64,000 nucleotides of DNA, taken from Actinernus sp. WN-2022 (taxonomy: Eukaryota > Cnidaria > Anthozoa > Actiniaria > Actinernidae). The stretch spans positions 79,264,861 to 79,328,860 of the forward strand of contig JAOWCC010000019.1 of assembly GCA_030867875.1 (NCBI GenBank), read 5' to 3'. Made by a program: the position numbers and the translations under genes. The notes beneath the pieces are model-generated. The model did no database searches, was not told where the DNA came from, and saw only the letters and a program-made list of their open reading frames with translations. Positions 11,438 to 23,400 of the stretch are shown piece after piece (positions within the stretch are counted from its first letter, which is position 1; each line of letters starts with the position of its first letter).

Positions 11438-14400
11438 TTATCTAGGCTTCTTGCCTTTCCATTCTGACTTTCTTGTCCGTCTGGTAATCTTATAAGGATG
11501 AGTCTTATTTTTCTCGCTCTCCACCAGCAGTGGGTGTTTACTCCAGCCTATCATTGTCTTGCCTGAATAGTTACTGCTCTCCATTAACCGTAGTTTGGCC
11601 TCTATTGCCTGGATCTTTGAATCATGGCTAAAAAATATATAAACAACTAACTGAGGAAATAAAAACACATTAATTCAACAAATTTCTTGTAATCATCAAT
11701 ATTTGTGTTGTCTGGTATTAGTGTTGTGGGAGATGGTAATATGCTAGTAAATATCACTAACTCCATTGAGAGTTTAAAACCTTAAAGATTTACAGAAGTG
11801 GGACGAGTTGTCCCAATGTTAGCTGATGGCAAACGTACAACAATGTATGTGATCTTTCAAATGTTGTCTAGAGATTTATTGTCTTGTGGTCACTCGGAAA
11901 ATGATGTAATACTCAGATTACACCACAACAAGGCACACTGATGAAATTGGATAAAGGTTTGACTTACAAATTTCCACCAGTTTAGAACAAATTAAAATAA
12001 ATCAAGGTCAAATCATGGAATATTAGATAATAATTATTAGCAGAAGCAGACATTTATGCCCATGCAAATGGAAGGATTAATTGTGAGCCAAATAAGCCAT
12101 GAAAACAGGAAACTTACTTTGAAGTTTCTTTTTTCACTAAAACGTTTAATTCTATTTAGCATAATATTATATCCATGAGTTCACTACTGGGTGCCTATGT
12201 TTCATTTCCTATTAAATGCACTTTAAAAGCTTTTTTTTTTTTTTTAAAGGAACAAAACTTATTTAGGACCATACACTAAAGTAAGTTAATTAAAGTGACA
12301 TGTTATTGCTATAAATTGGCACACACCTGGCTGATGGTAAGGAAGACACAGAGATCTTTTCACAATTCTTTTTCTGAGTATTTTCCTATAAAATGAAATA
12401 ACACCACATTGAAAAGTTATCAAATCAGGAACCGTGTACATGTACATACTATATACCCACAGATACATCAAGTTCACAGAAGTTGGTCAATAATTATTAC
12501 TATCCATGGAGAACATGCATGCACTTCCATTAGTGACTTTTACCTTCTCTCTGGGTGGTTAATAATCTACCTGGTACCGACTGACTTGAAGAGCCATGGC
12601 CAGTTTTAAATGCCACAGAAGGGACAGCTACATTGTACAATATGTAGCAGTTTAGGTGAGTGTGTGACCAAACTAAATATTTCTGATATTTTTATGGAGT
12701 TATAATAATTAGTATTTTTTTAAAGAGAGAAAGGAAAACATACAACAGTATTCTTTTTCTAATTTGATACAGTCTGCATGAGTAGTATAGTCGGCGTCAA
12801 AATGATACCCGTTTTTCTTGCACAACAAAACTCAAAAAGTTGTCTACTTATGGACGCCTTGTTTTCTTGCACAAGGGGCGTCATAAAGTGAATTCAGAAA
12901 TCCACTTCATGACGCCCCTTGTGCAAGAAAAAAGGCGTCCATAAGTAGACAACCTTTTGAGTTTTGTTGCACAAGAAAAAAGGGTATCAGTTTTGACGCC
13001 GACTATACTACTAGGGGTAACTAAGGGTCATTCAAAGTGTCAGACCTTCTTACACATAAAAATCCCAACTTGAGTATCTGTTAGAGACATGATTATTATA
13101 CTGTATATCGATATCTTCCACTATGGATTATATATCGTGCCTCCCTCTAGAAATCTTGACTAAGATCGTAGAGCATGCAGGGCCTACGTCATTCTCAAGC
13201 ATTGCAAGGGTATCAAAACTCCTAAACGGTGCTGCATCTCTCGCGCGCTACAAAGACGTAGACCGAGAGTTCCGTATACAAGTACTATGTTTTGGTTTGA
13301 AGTCCACTCGTAACGATGCCGATCGAAACAAATTGGTTAGGACTTTCGGCATTTCCGCAAGCCACATCGACGACAGCCTTCCTCTCATCTACGCCAGTGA
13401 TCATGGCAACCTTAATATTGTTAAGTGGCTCACCAAGCACTTTCGTTTCAATAAAATGGATAGGTACACCAATAATACTCTAGACGCTGCCTTAAGGTAT
13501 GGTCATCTTGATCTCGCTAAGTGGCTCACTAAGCACTTCCAGTTCACCAAAGAGAGCAATGCCGTCATGTTTGCTATGATAGAGGCCATTACGAATGGTC
13601 AGCTTAATATCATCAAGTGGCTCATTCAACATTTTCAGATAACCGTAGAGTGTGAATACATTCATTATGCTCTACTATGCGCCTGTAGAAGTTATTATCT
13701 TGATACCTCTGGATGGTTCATTAATTGGTTCATTAAGAACTCCCATCTCACCATAGAGGCTGAAAATGCCCTACTAGACTACTATGTGAATGTTTATGAG
13801 GCCAGGTATGGACCGATCGAATCCAACTGCACCTAAGAAAATCCAACTTGAAGTATATGTTAAAGGAATGATTATTATACTGTATATTACCACTAAATGG
13901 TATTAGTATATATTCTTTATTCCACAATACTAGCTTACGTTGTTATCTTAGTACACATTAACACCATACAGATCGAACATGTCGAAGAAGAACTCAAATG
14001 TAGACGCCACAATGATTGAGGTAGTAACTTGTGATTGGTTGCTGAGAGGGAAGGACACGAAATGCCAAAAGAGGATTTCGAAGACAACGAAGTTCTGTTG
14101 CCAGCACAACTACCAAATCTCAAAAGGTTGTGCCCCACTCATACCATGCTCGAAGTGCGGTAAAGGATGTCGTACTAGTTACGGGCTTTGCTCAAGATGC
14201 GACCGTCTCGCCATCAAGATGAAGTGTCCCGGTGTCTATGTAAAACGCGCTAAGAAGTCCAGCAAGACGCTAGAGGATCCAAGAAAGGAGGAACTTGCAG
14301 AGCCAAACGTGGTGGAACCGGAGGAAGAGCAGAATGCTGCCGATGTGAGGCACGCTATGGAGTTCGACGAGATGCTAGAGGAAGACCTCAGGAATGAGTT

Positions 14401-17400
14401 GATTAGGACTGCCAACAAGCCGGGACCCGTCTACGACTCGTATCCAAGAAAGGCTAAAGCAGAGGAAGAATTGCCCGTGGAACCAGAGGAAGGTCTCGGA
14501 GAGTCTCTCACCCATGCACTCAACAAGGTGTTGGCTGCCTTGAGGAGTGAGAAGGACGATTAGGAATAGCCACGGAAAAAAAAAAAAGAAGAAGAATGAA
14601 GAAGGTCGTTGCGTGGCCCTCTTCATTCCCTTTTTTTTTTCTTTTTTTTTCTATTTAAACATATAAACATCTATAGTTGTATCATGGACGAGCTAGTCAG
14701 ATTGTTTGGTCCTGGAATTTGTAGAAGCCTGAATATCAAACCACAAGTGGAACATATTAACACCAGTGAAACATGTCCTGATTGTCTCTGCCCTTTTGAA
14801 ATACAAGGAACGGAATTCGTATGTCCCACCTGTGGTCTTGTTTCCGAGGTTGAACCATGTGAAGAAACTAAGATCGATATTATTACTACTCGACTGCGTA
14901 TAGTAGGTCCGGACGGATTTCAGTATCAAAGTGATCTAGACCGCGCAAAACCAAAGCAAAGCGATAACACGGAACTACAACGACAAACGCTCCTACAAGA
15001 ACTACGAGCATACAACACTATTTACAAACAAAGTTGTGACCTAGCGTTCCCTATGAACACTTTAGGAATCGTAGCCGACGCATTTATCCAAGTAATGAAA
15101 GTTCATCCCAAGCGTAGCGATGCTAAGAGACATATTCTAGCTGCTCTACTCTACCATGCATGCATACAATGTGGATTCGTCAGATCTAAAGGTGAGGTTG
15201 CTCGCTTCATGCAACTAAGCAACAAAGGCATCCATAGAGGAGAGGTCTTTATACGTTCTCTGTGTGACGACGATGAGATCAATGTAGACTTGAATGCCGA
15301 GCGCATAGTTCCTCACATTGCAACGACTTTCCTACAGCTCGATCCTCAAGGAGTACTTATAGACGCTCAACAAATAGTCCACGAGGTTGTTACTATGGCA
15401 ATAGAAAACAATGTAGGCAGATCGGTAATTAAGACGAAAGTTGTTGGAGCAAGTTACGAGGTGCTACAGCGTTTAGGATCGTCTATGTCTCTTAACGAGG
15501 TCGTCGAACGATGTGATGTATTTGGAAATTCAGTCAAGCGTTTTGTCAAGGAGTTGTCTTCTTACCATTCCTACTTTGAATCAATCTACACTAGACATGG
15601 GCTAACTAGCAGTAGGACTTAGCGAAGTGGAAGTGAGAGCCATGTTCGTTCCTTTCATAGGAAACGTTGATTCTTACATTCCAAGTTTTTCTCGCATTTC
15701 CTTTTGCAGTTCTTGTTTGAGTTCGGCTCGAACCCGATCCGGACTTTTTTCACCTATGGAAGCCTTGCGACGAATTTCAGACCTCATGATCTCATACTTA
15801 TTCGCTTCGTTCAGGATGAGACTGTATTCAGAGTCTGATATGTTTTCATCTCGTAGTGCCTTCGATACTAGATCGCGAATCGTATTGATTTTCGCCTTTG
15901 CCAACATAGTTGTCTTTTCATGCTTAGAAACCTTCATTCCTAACTTCTTAGCTCCAAGGGTCGTAGATGCTGAAATTAATCCACATAGCCCACCAATAAC
16001 TCCAAGTGGTAGACCAACCACTATTCCAACCCCAGTTAACGCTGCGCCCAAGCCAGATCCAGATAAGATCACAGATAGACCTCCAGTTACCACTGCGATG
16101 CCATGAACTATTCCTTGAGAACGTGCATATTTCTTGCGTACGCCTTCGTAGTGCCTTTCTTGAACTTCGATGTCCGAAAGCGTGTCTCGGACCGTTTGCA
16201 GTCTAAAGTTCTTTCCAGTGTCACTAGCAATCTGTGGATAGATACTTGGTGCTGATGGAAACGGTTGAATCGAGTCGCCTTCCATTGTACGTTATACATA
16301 TAGCTTACTCAAGCTTCAACACGTATCGTATCGGTTGACCACGGAAGTCTATCAGATTGCCTTTCTCATCGAGAATTGTCAGACGAAGACTGCTTTGTAT
16401 CGTACCTAGAGCTTTGACATCTAGAGGTTGTAGTGAGGCATACGTCGTTTTCACAAATCTATCGCCTCGGATATGTATTCTACTTAGGACTTTAGATTGC
16501 TTTCCATCTTGAATCGAGAATCTGGAATCCACCACGTCGCAGCAGATATACGCTATGTCGATTTCATCTTGGATGGACACTTCGTGCGAACCTACTTTTA
16601 GTCGCTTAGCAATCCCATCTTGATTAATACCCATCAGTTTGCAGAGGTTTCCACTAAGTAGGATCGATTGCTTGACTTCTAGGTTCCAAGCCCTCCTATG
16701 ATGGGGTTTCTCGATTTTTACAACGTTAGCACTAACTGCAGGCGCAAAGAATTGTCGAAGGCTCGCCATAGTTGTGGTTTCCCTTAGGAACTTCGTACGG
16801 AAACCCTAGACCTTCGGTAGACCACCAGAAGGTAGCATTCTCTGCTAGGTTCCACCAACTATTCTCAATAGTGACCTCGACTAGTGAAACGTTCTGTATG
16901 AGAATAGGGTTGTCGAAGTAGACAGTATGGTCGGCCAACGTTGTGGTGATATATAAGAGAACCATCTTATATGTTGAAGGTATAACTATATATACATATA
17001 GCTTCAACACGATGCCGTTCGTACAGAAGAACACTTTTTTGTGGGTGGAGTTCAAGAAGAAATATCCACACGCCGACTATTCTCAATTTACCACTAAGGC
17101 ATCTGAGTTCGATGGGAAGATCTTTTCGTATGTCATATTCTTAGACAGGGGGGAAGAACGCGTAGCCTATGGTGTGAGTGGCTACCATAACAAGCCCGAC
17201 GTACAAGCACGTATTGATGTTGCACTAGGTAAGGTCACCAGCTTCCCACAAGAAGATAAAAAGATTGCAAAACTAAATGCCGATCTATTGGAGAAGTTCA
17301 AGAAAAGATATCCACATGCAGATTTCCATCAGTTTTATGCAGTCACCGACATAGATGGTCCAGGCAAATATTCAACGAGCATTTTATTTCGAGATGGAGA

Positions 17401-20400
17401 TTCTAGCTATGTTGTTTACGGCGACGATTTCTCCAAACTACCCCCGACCAAGCAAAAACGTATCTATAATGCGTTGTGGGATGTGCATAAAGGTTTCCCA
17501 TCTACGTTGACCCTAGATAGGAGTGCGAAATATCCTATTACAGCAGTTCCTTCTACTGGACCGGCACAAGATATTGATCTCACTAATCTATGGATATATG
17601 TCACCCCAACGAAGAAGTTCAAAGCAGGCGTTCCAAATATATTCAAGGAGACCGTCGTAAAGCATACGACAGCAAATGAGTCCTACCATTGGTTACATGG
17701 TCCGGATTTCAAATATTGGCCTCAACAATTGAATTTCGCAACGTGGTGTGCAACTTCTGGATGTGGAGTGTCATTGTTTGATCCTATTTTCAAAACGTAT
17801 CCACCAGTCGTTCAGGGGTTCCTACGATTCCATGTTTATTTCACGATACGAAGAATTCTACGTGAACTTGGTGGTACTCATGGAGTTCCTTTACCTGGTG
17901 ACTCTCATTTCAAGCAAATGGATAACCTCTATAACAAAGCAGCTCTTGAGAAATTGTGCATTGAATTCGGTATATCTCGAACACCAGACTTCCGATGGCA
18001 CGGAGGTAGGAATAATGGATTAGGAGATGTATTCCTGTTATACCAGGGATCAACTGGCTACGTAAACGGATATGTAACTGCCCATGGTCGAAGTTACGAC
18101 AAAGCAACCACATGGCCCGCGGACTCTACTTTATTTAAAGACCAAGGAGGTAAGGAGGACACTCTGATAGCTTTTATTAGGAACGATGAACATGAAGGAA
18201 AGCAATACAATTGGTTTACACCACCAATCGGAAAGGGTTTGACAGATGCTGGATTAGGTAGATTGGATAGATCTGTCGAGGCTTTTGGACATTGCATACT
18301 TGGTGCTCAAGCCGACTTGAATGAATCCATCATAGCTAGAAATAACCATAACGTCAAAGAAAAGTTTAAGAGCTTAGTCGAAGAGGCTATTCTCGAAAAC
18401 GACTTAGTGGTGAGCTACAAAAACTATCTTACTGCTATAACATCAACGCATAAGAGGCTCGATCTAGCAATAGCTGTAGACGTGCGATTATTGCCAAGCA
18501 ATCTAGTGTACTATCTTAGTGAGAAAGATGGCTATAAGAATCCAATCCCGAAAGCTACGAAAGGTATGGTGTTAGGGAAAAACGATATTAATACAGATGT
18601 TCTCGAAAATAAGTCCCCACTAGATATGAAAGGGGAGAAACAAAAGAAACAATTACCACATCAAGTTCCACAACAATTACCACAACGAGTTCCACAACGA
18701 GTTTCACATAGTATCTTACCGAATCCTGCCCCACAACATGAGATTAATCTCGCAGTGACATCCATTGCCGCAGCTGGAATTGCATGGATGTTGTTTCGTT
18801 AACGTCGTTTGTATTGCTCTATAGTGATCACCACTATTGCTACGATGAATAACCAAACGTTCTGTGCTAGTACTCCCAGAGCTTTACCAGCCATGGTAAG
18901 TATGAAACTCGCAATCGATCCAATCATTCCAGGTAGGATCTGTCCAAGTTTCTTTCCCATTTCTTTCAACAACCCCCCAGTCGTTTGCAATCCCTTCTTT
19001 ACTGCATCTGCTGCTTTATCAATACCAGTCTTTATTGGTTTCGGTAAGGATCTCGACAACAGGGAAACTATCGTACTAACGATAGCGCCAATAGAAGTTA
19101 CCACTGCAAGAACGGTCATTCCATGCTTTCTGAAAATGTATTTGATCCTTTCACGTAGTGACATACGTTTTAGTATGGCTTCTTCTTGACGTTCGAGTAA
19201 TTCTATTTCGTTATGGATGTGTACTTTCTCTTCCTTAGCCGCTTCCTTCTGGTCCTCAGTTGACGTTGAGCTTAGAAGTATGCTATCTTCTACTTTGAGA
19301 TGTTCGGCGGCCTTTTCTTGACCTTGGACGACTTGTTCTTCTCTTTCCGCATCCGTAGGGCCTAGGGCAAATTTGAGCTCCTTACCCATACTTCGGTATC
19401 TTTCACCCTTCACTGTGGTCAAAGGTATGGGCTTCTCTTTACTTCCAAGTACGTGAAGATAGATTCTACCCAGTTCCTTATTGGCCTCCCATATTACAGT
19501 TATCTCAAGGACTCCTCCACGAATCCCTACATCAGCATAGTGTTTCCATACAGCATCGAATAGCATTTGTTTCGTTTCATCCGATGTGCCTGCTTTGAAG
19601 ACTACGCGGCGATCGCTAAATTTAGGATTTTCGATTCTATCCTCATCCGCGACGAGTTCGTCAAGGTAATCGTTATCTTCTTTAGAAAACGAGGTTTCCC
19701 GATTCTTTGGTCGAGCACCTTCCTTGGAGAAGTCGCGTCTAGTTTTCAGGTTTAATGATTCACTCGGATCCACATTCGTAGAGTCTGACGCCAATTTCCG
19801 GGCTTCTTCATTGACAGTATCATCGTTGTCGTAGTCTCTTCCTCTTTCAGCTTCATCAGTTCTTTCATCATACCTACCCTCAGAGGCCATGTTAAACATA
19901 TCTACATATATAGTTATATTCAACATGATCTCATCAATATTGGATCCCACACAAGTACGAAGAGAGCCTCATGCACTCAAGGCTCCACGAGACTTGTATA
20001 GGAAAACTTTCACTCGATCATCTGCCAATCCAGGTGAGACTCTATACGTAGAAGTCCCAAAGCTAGCAGAAGATGTAGTACTAGTACCTGGTAGCTTAGC
20101 GCTATTAGGCGACATCGTACTATCTGGTGGACATGCGAATAACAGAGTCGTTTCGAACGTTGGACGCTGCTTGGTCATGCGTAGAATCTGTAGGATGGGA
20201 GCTGAAACAGTAGAAGACCTTGTCAGGCCAGACCTCCTACAAGCATACTCCGATGTATACCTATCTACGCAGGAGAGAGAGTCTAGAGTACAACAAGGCA
20301 TTCAATCAGAGAACTTGAATAAGCTACGATCGAAAGCTGGTGACGCAAGTACTTCATCTGCTGCAGACAACGCGCTCCTAACTGCATGTGGTTCAAAGTA

Positions 20401-23400
20401 TAGGATTCCATTAGATGTTGACATTCTGACACAACATGGAGTTCTATATCCACATGCCTTAGAAAGTACCATTACGTTCGAGTTGACTCTAGCGGCTGCC
20501 AACGAGGTCGTAATTGGATCGGATACGACGAAGATAGGTACGTACCAACTTACCAACATCCAACTAGAATACGAAGCAATCAGGAACGAAACGCTGGCTA
20601 GTAGTGCACTTCACAAATATGAAATAGGTACTGCATTCCTATACAACTACGCTGTTCACTTCAAAACAGTAGATATCGCTAAAACATCCGATACTTTGAT
20701 ATCTCAAAACATCAATGTTCCACGACGATCCTTTGCTGGACTACTTCTACTATTCATAGATCCACCTACCATTGGCACGCGAGATAGTGAAGCATTCTCG
20801 AATCCAGATATCTTGAAGGTAGAAGTAGATGTCAATGGGATTCCCAACAGACTCTTTCCAAGCGGCATGCTTCCCCTAGATTTCTGGGAGGCTGCAAGAA
20901 GCTGGTTTGGTACACCCAATACTTCTATGACTCCAAAGAAGTTCTTTGAAAATAGATTCTCTATTCTAATCGATTGTCGCACAGCAAAAGATTCCACCGT
21001 TCATGGTGATGGCTTGGCACAAACCGGCAGTGGAAAGGACATCGACATTCGCATACATAGAACTGCTAAGGGAAGTGGAAATGTGAAAATGCACATCTAT
21101 GTCCTTGCGGATGCTCAGGTCACGCATCTATAACATATTATCATGGATAAAGAAACACTCGAGATATTCGGTGAGGATGTAACAGGCCCACCAAAAATAG
21201 AGAATGCGCATTCCTCTGTAACGGAAGATCGGGAAGCTCTCTCGATTCTAGCCGTAACTGGTACGACAAAGGAATACCTAGGGAGGAATTTCTCTCTAGG
21301 GGACATTTCTAAACTGTCAGCCAAAGACGTAGACCGCTTACATACTAGATACCAGTCCGTCTTAGCAAAACAAATAACAGGGTGTTTAGTAAATAGAGCA
21401 CTCAGCTTAGTAGTTCGTGTAATCGCATACGTGTTACCTATAGATTCTCACGAAGGTCTACTGAAGGATCTACAAGAAGACCAATTAATCCGAAATGAGA
21501 TATCTGGCCTGGCCGGGTCGTTGTCTTCCAGAGCAGGTCCACTTGTAGCGACAGCTAGCGGTATGTGTCACATCCTTGCACACTATACGCCAGGGAAAGA
21601 GGAGGATGACGAAGTCGACGAATATGAAGTGGATACCCCAGAAAGAACCGTAGTACTTGAGGCATATTCATCATTAAAGAATCTTTAGTGTCACACACCT
21701 GTTGAACCTCCACATATACCTACTATATCGAATCAAGATGGAAGGACAGACGGATCAGATAACTGCAAATCCTCCGACGACTGTACCAACTAAGAAAGGA
21801 AAAAATCCAAAGCGTGTTGCAGCAGGAAAGTTAGCTTGGGAGAAGGTCACTGCCCGTGCAAAAGAAGCTCAAAAGATGGAGATAGAACGTGAAAATGAAC
21901 CATTCAAAGAAACTGATGTAGAGAAAGGTCGGTTCGAAAGCCTGACTATCCTCGCAGTCATTGGTACTGGTGCTACATTGTTTGGCACGTACTTTGCGTA
22001 CAAGAAGTATGTAGATGGCAATAAGCGTGTTGCCACCGTTAGCACGACACAACCTGCAGCTCCGGCAAAGCCAACGGCACTAGACATGGAGTAACACTTA
22101 AAGACTCGAGACCATAGTAGTATATATCTAGATGGATAAGAAGGAGAAGGAATTGATGAAGACAGCAACCGATGCATCTATAATTGTGGGACTCGCTTCT
22201 GCTATTGGGTGGATCGTAAAAAAGACTACCAAGGAATCTATGCTTAGCGATCCTTCTTCTTCCCTAGTGAATTACGCAAAGTGGACTGCCGTGATACTTG
22301 GTAGCTTATACGCAAAGCAATATCTTGAGAAACAACTTGAGAAAGAAAAGCCCAAACCGTAATGGCAGCAGCAATTGGAATGGCCATTTTCGGGGCTATC
22401 TTGAATGCAACGGCATTTACTGGTGGTGGCATACTAGCTAGAATGCTTGGAAAGGATGGTGATGTAGATGCAGAACGAGAGAGACACAATAGGGCCACTG
22501 AAAAACTAGAACGTGAAATGAAAGCGTATAGAATCAAACGTCAAAGCTTATATGACTATGCACAAGAGCAGGAAGGTCTTGAACGCAAAGCACACAACGA
22601 TCAAAGAGATACCAACGAAGCCTTAGTGCGATCCGATAAGTTACGTAAGGCGCTTAAACATCTCAAAGAGATGAAAGAACCCCGCTTATCTGACTACTAC
22701 AAACCCTCAAACAATCAGAAGACTGGCGAGTTGCTCTACGTTGGTGGTGGAATGCTAGGCGTTGGATACGCTATTAGTAAATGGATATAGATACTACTAC
22801 CCCTAAGCTACCCCTAAGCTACTACTAAGCTACCCCTAAGCTACCCCATAAGCTACCCCATAAGCTACCCTAAGCTACTACTAAGCTACTACTAGCTACC
22901 CCTAAGCTACCCCTAAGCTACCCCTAAGCTACTACTAAGCTACCCCTAAGCTACCCCTAAGCTACTACTAGCTACTACTAAGCTACCCCTAAGCTACTAC
23001 TAGCTACCCCTAAGCTACTACTAAGCTACTACTAGGTTACTACTAGGTTACTACTAAAAAAAAAGGAAAAAAAGAAAGGAAGAATGAAGAGGGTCACGCA
23101 ACGCCTTTCTTTATTCTTCCTTTTTTTTTTTCATCTGTTGAAGGTTAGAATGTATAGATGTATGATGGATTCTAAACTTGCGAATATCTTCTATGGTCCT
23201 ATGGGCTATTGGAAAGGTCACTCTGCAATTGGCAAGCTATCGGTAGCAGCGAAAGCATCAGAAGACGTAGCTAGGAGTTGGTTGGAAAAGCAATCTATGT
23301 GGCAAATATATCTACCACCACCAAAACACATTCCACGACCACATTGGACTGTATCGAAACCAAATGAAGTCCACCAAGCTGATTTGATATTTCTACCACA

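Noticed and set aside
14609..14683. Longer N-terminus for the TFIIB-like protein
   Set aside because: It would translate the hairpin and a poly-T tract into poly-Phe from a non-ATG start; ATG 14684 is the natural start.
23084..23161. Integrase start at 23084
   Set aside because: That ATG lies inside the hairpin and gives a poly-Phe leader; the ATG at 23162 follows it by the same distance as in the TFIIB gene.
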